Source: JAPLVS01 sp043809265
Lineage (GTDB): Archaea > Iainarchaeota > Iainarchaeia > Iainarchaeales > DTGL01
Reading direction: 5' to 3'
NCBI GenBank assembly: GCA_043809265.1
Contig: JAZDDY010000021.1
Location: forward strand, 1-44,128
DNA length: 44,128 nucleotides
Below the pieces are notes generated by a model, which saw only the letters and a list, made by a program, of their open reading frames with translations, made no database searches and was not told the origin of the DNA. The translations under genes were made by a program, and so were the position numbers. Shown here piece after piece: positions 24,502 to 32,829 of the stretch; the first letter of the stretch is position 1; each line of letters opens with the position of its first letter.

Positions 24502-25656
24502 TGCCTTTTTCACGGCCTTCACGATTTTTTGCACATAGTCTTTGTCGAGCGCGTGCGGCAGGATTTTTTCCTTGGAATGCTTAATGGAAGCAGCCAATGC
24601 TTTCGCCGCCGCAATTTTAGCATTTTCATTCAGCCTTTTCGCGCGCGCATCCAAAAGCCCGCGGAACAAGCCCGGAAAAACGAGAACATTATTTATCTGA
24701 TTCTTATAATCCGAGCGGCCTGTGCCGACAATGAAAGCCCCTGCTTTCAACGCAAGCTCAGGCGCGATTTCAGGCACAGGGTTTGCCATCGCAAACACAA
24801 TCGCTTTCTTGTTCATTCCTTTGATATCTTCCTCTTTCAGGATGTTTGGGGCGGATACGCCGATGAAAACATCCGCGCCCTGGAGCGCTTCGCTTAATGT
24901 TCCTGAAAAATCGTTTCTTGTGAGCTGCGCGATTTCTTTCATGTGCTCAGGCATTGCGCCATTGCCCCTGTGCACTGCCCCGAAGCGGTCGAACACAACC
25001 ATTTCTTTCGGGGCGAATTCAGGCGAAGAATAAAGCAATTTTGTTATGGCAGTGCCTGCGGCACCGCAGCCTGAAAGCACTATCTTCGCATCCGAAAACT
25101 TTTTTCCCGCGAGCTTGAAGGCGTTTATCATGCCCGCAAGCACCACAACTGCGGTCGCGTGCTGGTCGTCGTGCACGACAGGAATGCCCAAATCCTGCAG
25201 TTCTTTTTCCACAAAAAAGCAATTTGGGGCGGCAATGTCTTCGAGGTTTATTCCGCCAAACGAGGGCGCCATTGCCCTTATGGCTTGCACTGTTTCCTGC
25301 GCGCTTCCGGTTTTCAAGACTATCGGAAATGCATTCACGCCTGCCAGTTCCATGAAAAGAAGCGCTTTTCCTTCCATTACCGGCATTGCAGCCTCAGGGC
25401 CGATGTTGCCAAGGCCGAGGACAGCGGAACCATCCGAGATTACTGCAATAGTATTTGATTTTCCAGTCAATTGGAAGGATTTTGCCTTATCGCTGGCAAT
25501 TTCCATGCACGGAGCCGCCACTCCCGGAGTGTACAAAAGCGAAATGCTTTTTTTTGTCAGCGCCGCGCCTTTTTTTGCCCGCACTTCGATTTTTCCCTTC
25601 AGGCGGGAATGCAGTGCAAGCGCTTCCTCTTTCTGGCCCACAAATTCACCTTCCAA
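24493..25656 (-). CDS. NAD(P)-dependent malic enzyme
   Basis: Oxidative decarboxylation of malate to pyruvate and CO2. 387 residues, the short archaeal/bacterial form. Motifs: SLLYTPGVAAPC, ISDGSAVLGLGNIGP, FPIVLKTGSAQ (catalytic Lys), VVHDDQHATAVV, the Rossmann LSGCGAAGTAITKLL and AMANPVPEI. Two starts are equally supported: TTG 25656 and GTG 25641, each behind an AAGGTGAATT SD. It directly follows the aspartase/fumarase gene, whose TGA is inside the first SD. The pair would route C4 acids to pyruvate. Confidence 0.94.
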   Translation of the reverse strand: MEGEFVGQKEEALALHSRLKGKIEVRAKKGAALTKKSISLLYTPGVAAPCMEIASDKAKSFQLTGKSNTIAVISDGSAVLGLGNIGPEAAMPVMEGKALLFMELAGVNAFPIVLKTGSAQETVQAIRAMAPSFGGINLEDIAAPNCFFVEKELQDLGIPVVHDDQHATAVVVLAGMINAFKLAGKKFSDAKIVLSGCGAAGTAITKLLYSSPEFAPKEMVVFDRFGAVHRGNGAMPEHMKEIAQLTRNDFSGTLSEALQGADVFIGVSAPNILKEEDIKGMNKKAIVFAMANPVPEIAPELALKAGAFIVGTGRSDYKNQINNVLVFPGLFRGLLDARAKRLNENAKIAAAKALAASIKHSKEKILPHALDKDYVQKIVKAVKKASE

Positions 25657-25659
25657 AAT

Positions 25660-27114
25660 TCACCTTGTGGATTTCAAAAACGCAATGAATTTTTTGTCCT
25701 GCGAGATTTTCTTTTTCAGTTTAAGGTCCACTTTGGCCGGCTTTGCCATTGCTGAAACCGAAAGCATGCGCCCCAAATCTTTTTTCGAAACAAAACCTTT
25801 TTCAAGAATAATCCGTTCAACCGAAACGTTTTTTCTCAGGGCTTCCTTGATAAGTTCCGCCACAACCGCATAACCCAAATGCGGATTGAGCGCGGTCGCA
25901 TAGGAATGTGAGGAAAAAAGCAATTCGTTGCAGCGCTTCTTGTCGGCCTTTATGCCGTTGATGCATTTCGAGCTGAACATTTTTAGCGTGTTGGAAAGAA
26001 TGCCTGTCGCCTGCTCGAGCGATAAAAGAATCACTGGAGTGTAAACGTTTATTTCAAGATGCCCTTCTTTTGCGGCCCCAGCCACCGCGGCATCAAGGCC
26101 TTCAATATAAAAGCAGGACATTTTTACGGCTTCCGGAATCGAGGGGTTCACTTTCCCTGGCATGATTGAACTGCCAGGCTCTACCTCCGGCAGAATTATT
26201 TCAGCAATTCCTGCCTTCGGGCCAGAGGAAAGGAACATCAAATCATTGCAAATTTTATGCGATGAAATCGCAAGGCAGCGCAGGGCATTAGAGTAATCCA
26301 CGAAAGCGTTCATTGAATGCATCAATTCAAAATTGGCCTTCGGGGCGCTGAACTTGAAGCCGGATTCTTTGGAGAGTGCTGCGATGACAACTTTCCTGTA
26401 ATTCGGGTGCGTGGTGATGCCTGTCCCCACTGCTGTTCCGCCAAGCGGAATTTCCTTTAAGCCTTCAAGTGCACAGTCAATCCTTTCAATCGCAGAACCC
26501 ATAAGCGCTTCATAAGAGTCAAATTCCTGCCCAAGTGTTAGTGGGACCGCGTCCATGTAATGGGTGCGCCCGCATTTCAGGATGCCTTTGAACTGGGCTG
26601 CTTTTTTGTGGAAGGCGATTTTGGTCCTTTCCAGTTCTTCAAGAAGTTCTTTGGATTCGATGAGCAGGGTTAACCTTACAGCCGTCGGCATCACATCATT
26701 TGAACTCTGGGACATGTTCACATCATTATTTGGGTTCACTAAGTATGCGCCCTTCTTGCCGCCCAAGAGTTCGGTTGCGCGGTTCGCGATGATTTCGTTC
26801 GCGTTCATGTTGTAGGGTGTTCCGGCGCCTGCTTGGAAATAATCAAGGGCAAAGCAAGAGGAGAATTTCCCTGCGCCGAATTCTTTTGCCGCGCGGATTA
26901 TCGCATTGCCTTTCTTTTGGTCAAGAAGGCCGAGCTTCATGTTTGCGCGCGCAGAAGCGATTTTTATCTGCGAGAGCGCTTTCACCAGCGCCGGAAAAGG
27001 CTTTGAGCCTGAAATCTGGAAATTTTCCAAAGCCCTGGAAGTGAACGCGCCGTAATAAGCATCCGAAGGGACTTTCCTTTTGCCAAGAGCATCCTTTTCA
27101 GTGCGGTATTGCAT
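25660..27114 (-). CDS. Aspartate ammonia-lyase or class II fumarase
   Basis: 484-residue member of the aspartase/fumarase superfamily with the catalytic loop GSSIMPGKVNP (314-324), GAGTPYNMNANEI, NDVNMSQSSND and CGRTHYMDAVPLTLGQEF. The opening YRTEKDALGKRKVP...AYYGAFTSRALENFQISG and KICNDLMFLSSGPKAGIAEI look more like aspartase than fumarase, so aspartate to fumarate + ammonia is my first choice. THYMDA keeps a fumarase-like His. Operon with malic enzyme: if it is a fumarase, the pair would turn fumarate into pyruvate; if an aspartase, a separate fumarase is needed. ATG start, A/T-rich upstream region. Confidence 0.9.
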   Translation of the reverse strand: MQYRTEKDALGKRKVPSDAYYGAFTSRALENFQISGSKPFPALVKALSQIKIASARANMKLGLLDQKKGNAIIRAAKEFGAGKFSSCFALDYFQAGAGTPYNMNANEIIANRATELLGGKKGAYLVNPNNDVNMSQSSNDVMPTAVRLTLLIESKELLEELERTKIAFHKKAAQFKGILKCGRTHYMDAVPLTLGQEFDSYEALMGSAIERIDCALEGLKEIPLGGTAVGTGITTHPNYRKVVIAALSKESGFKFSAPKANFELMHSMNAFVDYSNALRCLAISSHKICNDLMFLSSGPKAGIAEIILPEVEPGSSIMPGKVNPSIPEAVKMSCFYIEGLDAAVAGAAKEGHLEINVYTPVILLSLEQATGILSNTLKMFSSKCINGIKADKKRCNELLFSSHSYATALNPHLGYAVVAELIKEALRKNVSVERIILEKGFVSKKDLGRMLSVSAMAKPAKVDLKLKKKISQDKKFIAFLKSTR

Positions 27115-27168
27115 GAAAGAGAATTGAAAGGGAGTTTTTTTAAAAGAAACTAGGCGCTTTATTCGCTT

Positions 27169-28122
27169 TCAATCCTTTTTTTCGATTAGGCAGCCTATCC
27201 TTTTGTTCCACTTTGTGATTGGCGTCATTTCCATTAGTGCAAGAAGCTCTTCCCTTGGCATCAGTGGGAGTGCCTTCTTTGTAATCATGAAAATAAGGCG
27301 GTCCATTTCTGCAATCTCAGCCTGCGAAAGACAATTTTTGATATCAGGCGCCCTTGTCCTGACAAAAGCCCTTAGGAAGGCATTCAGTCCAATCAAATCT
27401 CCTTGGGCCACATGCGCAGTAATTTCAGTTTTTAAATCCCCGAAAAGGTCTTCCCTGATTTCTTTCTTGCTTTGGGGCCTAACCGACCGCGAAGTGTAGG
27501 CACCTACCGCGACCAGCCGCATGTGCCTTTTTTCGTGGGCTGAAAATACGCCTCCGCCTTGGGAATGCGTCATCCATGCGACCGGTATTGTGTGCATTTC
27601 CCCGTTCCGCAAAGGCCAGCTGAGATAAGTGGTCTGGGCGTTTGGGTCTGGAACTGGGGCCATTCCGTGCTCAAATATCGCTTTGGCAATTTGTGAAAAC
27701 GTTGCACTATCCATTTTTAGCACAAGGCCGAACGGGTTAGTTTCAAGCACAGCCTTGGGGCGCCCCGGCACATTGGGTTCGAACGGGATTCCAAACTGCT
27801 GGCAATAGCTGCCTATTAGTTCATCGGCAGAAATTTCTTTGGCTATGGACCTGACAATTTTTTGGTGCAATTTAAGCCGCCTCAATGACTCAAGCAAAAA
27901 GCGCTTTTGGTTCCTGGTAAGATTTTCCATTTGGGCGGTTTCTGCAAAAATTTTCTGGATTGGCGTGTCTGGATTCGACTCAAAAAGTTGGATTGCCTTA
28001 GAATATATTTTGGCGCCGCCGGCAAGCCTTGCATAAAGGTCCGCTCTGGCTCTTTCCCTTGATGGCCTTACAAGATAAACCGGCTTCAGGTTAGTTGGCG
28101 GTTTTTGGCGACCCCTGAGCAT
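27169..28122 (-). CDS. Unknown protein with an HEKRH (HExxH) motif
   Basis: 317 residues, no family recognised. The middle contains GGGVFSAHEKRHMRLVAVGAY, whose HEKRH fits the HExxH zinc-metalloprotease pattern. No clear third ligand or helix context proves an enzyme. The first 110 residues are basic and helical; the last 80 are helical with LMPREELLALMEM. No signal peptide or membrane segment, so cytoplasmic. The ATG is likely leaderless, with an A/T box at about 28143-28153 inside a perfect palindrome. Composition resembles the neighbours. Confidence 0.7.
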   Translation of the reverse strand: MLRGRQKPPTNLKPVYLVRPSRERARADLYARLAGGAKIYSKAIQLFESNPDTPIQKIFAETAQMENLTRNQKRFLLESLRRLKLHQKIVRSIAKEISADELIGSYCQQFGIPFEPNVPGRPKAVLETNPFGLVLKMDSATFSQIAKAIFEHGMAPVPDPNAQTTYLSWPLRNGEMHTIPVAWMTHSQGGGVFSAHEKRHMRLVAVGAYTSRSVRPQSKKEIREDLFGDLKTEITAHVAQGDLIGLNAFLRAFVRTRAPDIKNCLSQAEIAEMDRLIFMITKKALPLMPREELLALMEMTPITKWNKRIGCLIEKKD

Positions 28123-28134
28123 AAAATAAGCTTG

Positions 28135-28151
28135 TTTAAAACGGTTTTAAA
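28135..28151. promoter_or_regulatory. Perfect 17-bp palindrome at the promoter of the HEKRH gene
   Basis: TTTAAAAC-G-GTTTTAAA, 13-29 nt before the ATG at 28122 and covering the likely TATA position. It could be a dimeric repressor site, or simply two face-to-face TATA-like boxes. Confidence 0.5.
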
Positions 28152-28188
28152 TCAATTCGGTTAAGCCCCAAGTCGATGCCGAGAATAT

Positions 28189-28935
28189 TCACTCGCTTTC
28201 AATCCTCGGCGCCAAAAAGTAGGCTATGCTGGCCTGCCCGATTTTATAGGATATGAAAAGCGGAGCATCGCTTTTCAGCTTCAGTTCTATTTCGTCATCG
28301 CCGCTTGGGGTTTTCAGCATATCTTTGAGATAATCCAGCGGGAACATGCTTTTGCAGTCCTTTTTTGCGACGAAAGATTTCATTTCCTTTTCCTTTTTGC
28401 TGGTTTCGTTTTTCAGTGTGCCTTTGCTGCTGTTGGCGTTAACGAAAAAGGTTTCCTTTTCAACCCCGAGCAAAACATGCGTTGAAATCAGTTCCGCATC
28501 CTTCAATGCGTCCTGCACTATGCCTGCCTTCATTTTCAGTTCAACATCGAATTCTATTTTCGGGTTAGGCACTGGATTCTTTGAAACATCAATTAATGGA
28601 ACAGAAAAGTGCCTTGTTGAGGCGCCCTTGAATGTGACGTTAAGGTTGGTTTTTTGGGGGGCGAGCTCGATTGTCAGCTCATCTGTCGGCTTTGCTCGGC
28701 CCATGACCTGATTCAGATAATCCAAGTCAAGGCCTATGCGCTGGGCCTGCTCGAACTGGAATTCCTTGAAGGCTGTTTTTTTCATTTCGAAATCGACCAT
28801 TGAAATCTGGCTCGGGTCTGTCGCCTTCAATGCAATGCCGTTTTCTCCGATATCGAATTCGGCCTCGTGAATGAGCACTGCAATTGCCTCGCAGCTTTTC
28901 TTGAAATCGCCTGCTTTCTCCAAAACCAGTTTCAT
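28189..28935 (-). CDS. pcn: DNA sliding clamp PCNA, paralogue 2
   Basis: 248 residues. Family sequence: FDIGENGIALKATDPSQISMVDFEM, IGLDLDYLNQVMGRA, PLIDVSKNPVPNP connector and the canonical C-terminal YFLAPRIE tail that contacts PIP boxes. It has diverged widely from paralogue 1 and is therefore not a recent duplicate. Its ATG overlaps the stop of the upstream OB-fold gene (ATGA), behind GGTGGGG. It may form a homotrimer or mix with paralogue 1. Confidence 0.95.
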   Translation of the reverse strand: MKLVLEKAGDFKKSCEAIAVLIHEAEFDIGENGIALKATDPSQISMVDFEMKKTAFKEFQFEQAQRIGLDLDYLNQVMGRAKPTDELTIELAPQKTNLNVTFKGASTRHFSVPLIDVSKNPVPNPKIEFDVELKMKAGIVQDALKDAELISTHVLLGVEKETFFVNANSSKGTLKNETSKKEKEMKSFVAKKDCKSMFPLDYLKDMLKTPSGDDEIELKLKSDAPLFISYKIGQASIAYFLAPRIESE

Positions 28936-29348
28936 TTATCCCCACCAAAGTGCTTTTTTTCAAGTTCCCTGACTTTCTTGTACAGATTTGCATCAAAACC
29001 TTTTAATTCCTGTACTATCTCGGCTTCAATCGAAAGCTTCGGCTTTTTCGAAGGCGCCCCGATAACCCTTACAACCATCCCTTCTTTCAGGCCGGGAAGC
29101 ATGTCGCCTTCTGGGAACACAACCAGGCATTCTTCTGTTCCGTCCGAGAGAACGCCCTGCATGTCTTTTTTGTCCACAGATTTGAGGGTGCCGATCACAG
29201 CGACTTTTTTTTCCTTGCCTGTGATTTCTTTCAGCGAGCATTCCTTTGCGGATTCAATTTTGAATGGGGCCCTGTCTCCGCGCGAGGGCCATTTCTCGAA
29301 CTCCTTGTTATAGGAATCCCCTGGCTCTTCCTCTGATTCTTCGTCCAT
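28932..29348 (-). CDS. Single OB-fold nucleic-acid-binding protein (RPA-like)
   Basis: 138 residues. A short acidic N-terminus leads to an OB fold of RPA type (KVAVIGTLKSVDKKDMQGVLSDGTEECLVVFP, then GLKEGMVVRVIGAPSKKPKLSIEAEIVQEL). The C-terminus is charged and helical. It probably binds single-stranded DNA or RNA; the exact partner is unknown. The 4-nt overlap with PCNA-2 implies joint expression and a replication or repair role. TATA-like GCTTTTAAAC lies 23-32 nt before the ATG with no SD, so leaderless. Confidence 0.8.
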   Translation of the reverse strand: MDEESEEEPGDSYNKEFEKWPSRGDRAPFKIESAKECSLKEITGKEKKVAVIGTLKSVDKKDMQGVLSDGTEECLVVFPEGDMLPGLKEGMVVRVIGAPSKKPKLSIEAEIVQELKGFDANLYKKVRELEKKHFGGDK

Positions 29349-29363
29349 GCAAAAAAATAGGCT

Positions 29364-29387
29364 GGCAACGGTTTAAAAGCGGTTGCC
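29364..29387. promoter_or_regulatory. OB-fold/PCNA-2 promoter with flanking inverted repeat
   Basis: The TATA-like box (29371-29380, minus strand) is flanked by GGCAAC and GTTGCC separated by 12 nt. A protein bound to this symmetric site would block TBP. The operator role is inferred. Confidence 0.45.
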
Positions 29388-29428
29388 TGTCAGGAAAGTT
29401 TTTTGGCTATAAATAGGCAAAGGCGCGC

Positions 29429-30295
29429 TTAAGGGAACTGGCATTTTGCCTTTGTAACCGGGCTTGACAGGAAGCACGGCAAATCGTCCAGGAGGATGAG
29501 TTTCACGTAGCCGATCCATGGAATCATGAAAACTGTTTTGCCCTGGAGCTTGTTGAAGGGAACTGCGCCATAGGAAAGCGCTGTGTCCTGGTCGATGAAG
29601 GAGTTGAGCACGGAATCGCCTTTTGTGAGCACGAAAAAGCCGTCCTTTGCGCGGATTTTTGCGATGGCCCTGTGAATGATTGGAATGCCCTGTGTTTCCG
29701 AGAAGTAAACCACTACATCGCCTTTTTTTGTGATGTCAATTTCCTTGCCGAGTTTCGGGAAAACTATTTTTTCTGCCAAAACGTCTTTCGCAGAAACCTG
29801 CAGCGCGCCTGACTGGATTTTCTTTATGACTGACCTACAGGGCTCAAGGCCTTCAACGCCTTTTACCGAACACTCGGAGTAAGAGTATTCGGAAATGTCC
29901 AAACCATCGATTTCTGTGCCCGGCATTTCAACGAGAGGTGCATTCAATTCCTCAAGGCTCCAGCCCGAAAGCGCCATCACGTCGCCGCGGTAAAAGGAAG
30001 GCTCCATGGAACCGCTGACGACAATCACCATGGGCGAAGGGCTGTGGAACAATAAGCCCAAGGCATTGTATAAAAGCAGGGCCGAAAGGAATGCTGTGGC
30101 AAGGTACACTGCCCAGCTTATGGCGGAGTTTTCCTTTTTGCCTATTTTTTCCAGGAACATGTCGGCGTAAGTGAAGGGGTCAAGCCAGCGCAGGAAAGCG
30201 AATTTTTCCTTGACGTTGAAAATCGGCTCCCATTTTTCCGCTTTCTCCCTTTCCCTTGCTTCCCTTTCCAATCTCAATCTTTTCTTTTCCTTCAT
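29429..30295 (-). CDS. Signal peptidase I, archaeal/Sec11 type
   Basis: Removes signal peptides from secreted proteins such as the S-layer protein. 288 residues. A long charged N-terminal region is followed by a membrane segment at about residues 58-82 and the catalytic VVSGSMEPSFYRGD (Ser96). The second motif is IPIIHRAI with His in place of the bacterial Lys, and the third is LTKGDSVLNSF. A C-terminal hydrophobic stretch (IPWIGYVKLILL) may re-enter the membrane. A roughly 60-residue insert between the first two motifs contains two Cys. Last gene of the csl4-rpoL-DUF99 operon, 21 nt after DUF99. Confidence 0.93.
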   Translation of the reverse strand: MKEKKRLRLEREAREREKAEKWEPIFNVKEKFAFLRWLDPFTYADMFLEKIGKKENSAISWAVYLATAFLSALLLYNALGLLFHSPSPMVIVVSGSMEPSFYRGDVMALSGWSLEELNAPLVEMPGTEIDGLDISEYSYSECSVKGVEGLEPCRSVIKKIQSGALQVSAKDVLAEKIVFPKLGKEIDITKKGDVVVYFSETQGIPIIHRAIAKIRAKDGFFVLTKGDSVLNSFIDQDTALSYGAVPFNKLQGKTVFMIPWIGYVKLILLDDLPCFLSSPVTKAKCQFP

Positions 30296-30316
30296 TTTCC
30301 CACTTTCTTTTCCGCC

Positions 30317-30901
30317 TTAAGGCGAAGTGCTTCTCCCCAATGTCACAGCGCTTGCGACAAGGTGCGCGATGCGCACAGGCTCAGGGAAATTCGAATGGAT
30401 TGTGAATTTCCTTATCGCTTCGCGCGCGCCTTCCTCCGGAATGCCATGGCACTGGAAGAAAATTTTTTCCGCGCGGAAAATCCTGCCTGCCTTTTCCAGC
30501 AAGGAGATTCTTTTTTTGGAATCCCTGAATTTTCCGAGCGCTTTCCTTATGCCTTCGATATCCGGCTGCTTCCTGAAAACAATTATTACCGGCAATCCTG
30601 TTTTTTTGCTTATGGTTTGGGCATCCGCCATGTTGAAGCCTGCAAAATTGATTCCTTCGAGGAAAATACAGCGCGCCTGTTCCAAAAAGCAGGAATTTGA
30701 GAGCGTTTTAATTATTGTTTTTGTGGAATCGGTTCCATCAACAGTGACATCCGCAGAGAGAATTCCTTCAAGCCGGTTGTCTGCGCGGAGCAGCACAAAG
30801 ACCAGTTTTGTTTTGCCTTTTTTTTTGGGCGTGAAATGGCCGTCGTCTATGCCTATCGCACGGATGAGTTCTTTGGAGCGCGGCTTAAGGCTTGGCTGCA
30901 A
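30317..30901 (-). CDS. DUF99 / UPF0215 protein (endonuclease V-like fold)
   Basis: 194 residues from a TTG at 30901 behind GAGGCGAGG. The longer frame from 30982 overlaps rpoL by 70 nt and its extra 27 residues are low complexity. The core has IRAIGIDDGHF, ILSADVTVDGTDST, IFLEGINFAGFN and GLPVIIVFRKQPD, the conserved DUF99 pattern related to endonuclease V. Members may act on nucleic acids with deaminated bases; activity is unproven. Sits 10 nt after rpoL. Confidence 0.88.
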   Translation of the reverse strand: MQPSLKPRSKELIRAIGIDDGHFTPKKKGKTKLVFVLLRADNRLEGILSADVTVDGTDSTKTIIKTLSNSCFLEQARCIFLEGINFAGFNMADAQTISKKTGLPVIIVFRKQPDIEGIRKALGKFRDSKKRISLLEKAGRIFRAEKIFFQCHGIPEEGAREAIRKFTIHSNFPEPVRIAHLVASAVTLGRSTSP

Positions 30902-30911
30902 GGGCCTCGCC

Positions 30912-31187
30912 TCACTTCCCGATGGATTTGAGGCATTTTGTGAATTCGGTTGCTTCTTCGGCGATTTTCTTGTTCGCTTCAAGGAGCGCTTTTTTCGGGC
31001 TTTTGCCCTTTGTTTTCAATATGAACAAGGAATCCTTGTCGTGCGGGTGGTTTAACTTGTAAGAGGCAAATTCCACATCCGAATCCTTAAGCAAATAGTA
31101 TTTCAGGAGCAATGGAAAAGTGTGCCTTTCCCCTTTCAGCCTGAATTCAAGCATTTCCTTTTCGTTTTGGAGTATTTCCATTTCCAT
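30912..31187 (-). CDS. rpoL: DNA-directed RNA polymerase subunit L (Rpo11)
   Basis: 91 residues, the normal length. It pairs with subunit D in the polymerase assembly platform. The family signature HTFPLLLKYYLLKDSDVEFASYKLNHP is complete. SD GGGTGA lies 5 nt before the first ATG. Between csl4 and DUF99 in a tight minus-strand operon, a neighbourhood seen in other archaea. Confidence 0.95.
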   Translation of the reverse strand: MEMEILQNEKEMLEFRLKGERHTFPLLLKYYLLKDSDVEFASYKLNHPHDKDSLFILKTKGKSPKKALLEANKKIAEEATEFTKCLKSIGK

Positions 31188-31197
31188 TTTTTCACCC

Positions 31198-31767
31198 TTA
31201 TTTCAGTATATATCCGCTGCCTGTTTTCCTTTTTTCAAGGCTGCCGCAGTTCGTGCACATGAGCTTTTCCTGCACCATATGCAGCGGTTTCCTGCATTTT
31301 GTGCAGTATGCCCTTATGACCCCGAGGCCTGGCTTGTTTGTGCGCAAATTCACCCCGTAGGGCTTTATGGCCTCGACTTCGGCAACGATTATGTCGCCGA
31401 CCCTGAAGGCGTCCCTTATGTCCCTCACATAGCCCTGTGCAATCATTGAAACCATGATGGTCGCATGGCTTCTTGTGAGAACGCGCTTTTCGTTGCCCAT
31501 ATATGCTTCCCTCATGCTGATAAGCACGTAGTTTTTCCTTACCGCGGACACGACGCCGTAAACCTTTGTGCCGGGAGTGAAAATCTTGAGGGGTTTTGCC
31601 TTTTTCACCTTTACTTCATAATTGCCAGAATCGAATTCCGCTTCGCCGATGGAATCCGAGAAAACAGCGCCGTCATCCTGGAAGGTATTCTCCCTGCCTT
31701 CGAATTCTTCGGCTGTGCTGAGTTCTTCCCCCGGTAAAACAATTTTCCTGCCCAAATCAATCCCCAC
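31198..31767 (-). CDS. csl4: Exosome RNA-binding subunit Csl4
   Basis: RNA-binding cap subunit of the archaeal exosome, which degrades and tails RNA. 189 residues: N-terminal LPGEELSTAEEF domain, S1 domain (PGTKVYGVVSAVRKNYVLISM to VGDIIVAEVEAIKPYGVNL) and a C-terminal zinc ribbon CTKCRKPL...CTNCGSLEKR. GTG start at 31767 with TATA-like ATATAAAAA 21-31 nt upstream, so leaderless. First gene of the operon. Confidence 0.94.
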   Translation of the reverse strand: MGIDLGRKIVLPGEELSTAEEFEGRENTFQDDGAVFSDSIGEAEFDSGNYEVKVKKAKPLKIFTPGTKVYGVVSAVRKNYVLISMREAYMGNEKRVLTRSHATIMVSMIAQGYVRDIRDAFRVGDIIVAEVEAIKPYGVNLRTNKPGLGVIRAYCTKCRKPLHMVQEKLMCTNCGSLEKRKTGSGYILK

Positions 31768-31787
31768 AAAAAAAGCAGTATGTTGGA

Positions 31788-31798
31788 TTTTTATATTG
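31788..31798 (-). promoter_or_regulatory. TATA-like box of the csl4-rpoL operon
   Basis: The minus strand reads CAATATAAAAA, 21-31 nt before the csl4 GTG. It lies in the A/T-rich region shared with the divergent SpoIIM-like gene, whose own likely box is GATATTTAAAG at about 31814-31823. Confidence 0.55.
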
Positions 31799-31842
31799 AT
31801 TATTGATTAAAAAGATATTTAAAGCATTGCAAGGTGTTCCGC

Positions 31843-32799
31843 ATGGTTTTGGAGTCGCTGCTGGAAGAGGAATCGTTGTTGAAGTTCCCTCTTTATGCCC
31901 TCTTTCTCGGCTTTGTTTTCAGCAGCGTTTCGATGTGGATTGCCTTCATGTCCTTTCCCGGCTCGGCAAGCATCCTTTCGATCGCTTTCATAACCATGAC
32001 CATAATACCGCTCGTGCACCGCGTTTTCCTTGTGGAAGAGGAGGCTTCAGCGAAAGTGTGCGCCCACCACAGGAATTTTGTCGAAAGGAATTTCGACCTG
32101 ATAAAGATTTACGCCTGGTTTGCGGTGGGAGTGATAGCCAGCTATGCGATCTGGTACATGCTTTTCCCGTCCGAGCCTTCAAGCATCTGCCTTGACAAGG
32201 GGCAATGCATATCCATTCCGACCAGGAACGTGGTCTTCAAGGAACAGGGGACAGCGCTCGGGCGCATTGCAATGATTGCCCCGGGGGGCGGCGCCACAAG
32301 CGTGGCCAGGGCAGCCCAGCAGATCGGAGGCGCCTGTGGAAATGATTTCTGGTGCTGGTTCAACCTGATTTATTCAAACAATGCTTCCCTGCTGGTGCTC
32401 GCGGTATTCTTGTCCGTGCTGTTCGGGGCAGGCGCGCTTTTCCTGATAATATGGAATGCCTCCATTGTCGGCGTGCTCATAGGCCAAAACGCGGTCGCGG
32501 CAAACCACTTGATGTTTTTCAGCCTTTTGCCGCACGGCATTCCAGAATTCGCAGGATACTTCCTCGGCGCAATCTCAGGCGGCCTTATTTCGGTGGCATT
32601 GGTGAAAAAAAAATATTACCCGCATGAATTCCAGATGATTGCAAGGGATTCTTTCCTCCTGCTGGTGATAGCGCTTTTCTCGCTCCTGGTCGGCGCGGCA
32701 ATCGAGGCCTTTGCGCTTATAGGGGAGGAAATGTTTGCAATGGCGCTTTCCGTGGGATATATCCTGTTCATTGCAATACTGGTCGCAAGACAGATGTAA
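31843..32799 (+). CDS. Stage II sporulation protein M-like (SpoIIM/DUF95) membrane protein
   Basis: 318 residues with six or so membrane segments. The SpoIIM signature is in the second half: ALFLIIWNASIVGVLIG and LLPHGIPEFAGYFLGAISGGLI. In bacteria SpoIIM helps membrane remodelling during engulfment. Archaeal members are common and of unknown function. A roughly 60-residue extracytoplasmic loop contains four Cys (SICLDKGQC, GACGNDFWC). The ATG at 31843 is chosen because AAGGTG lies 7 nt upstream; the GTG at 31834 is part of this SD. Confidence 0.85.
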   Translation: MVLESLLEEESLLKFPLYALFLGFVFSSVSMWIAFMSFPGSASILSIAFITMTIIPLVHRVFLVEEEASAKVCAHHRNFVERNFDLIKIYAWFAVGVIASYAIWYMLFPSEPSSICLDKGQCISIPTRNVVFKEQGTALGRIAMIAPGGGATSVARAAQQIGGACGNDFWCWFNLIYSNNASLLVLAVFLSVLFGAGALFLIIWNASIVGVLIGQNAVAANHLMFFSLLPHGIPEFAGYFLGAISGGLISVALVKKKYYPHEFQMIARDSFLLLVIALFSLLVGAAIEAFALIGEEMFAMALSVGYILFIAILVARQM

Positions 32800-32829
32800 A
32801 AAAATCATTATTGAAAAAAAGGAAAAGGA

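Noticed and set aside
30902..30982. Longer DUF99 start overlapping rpoL by 70 nt
   Set aside because: The extra residues are low complexity, and a TTG with SD at 30901 gives the family's usual start.
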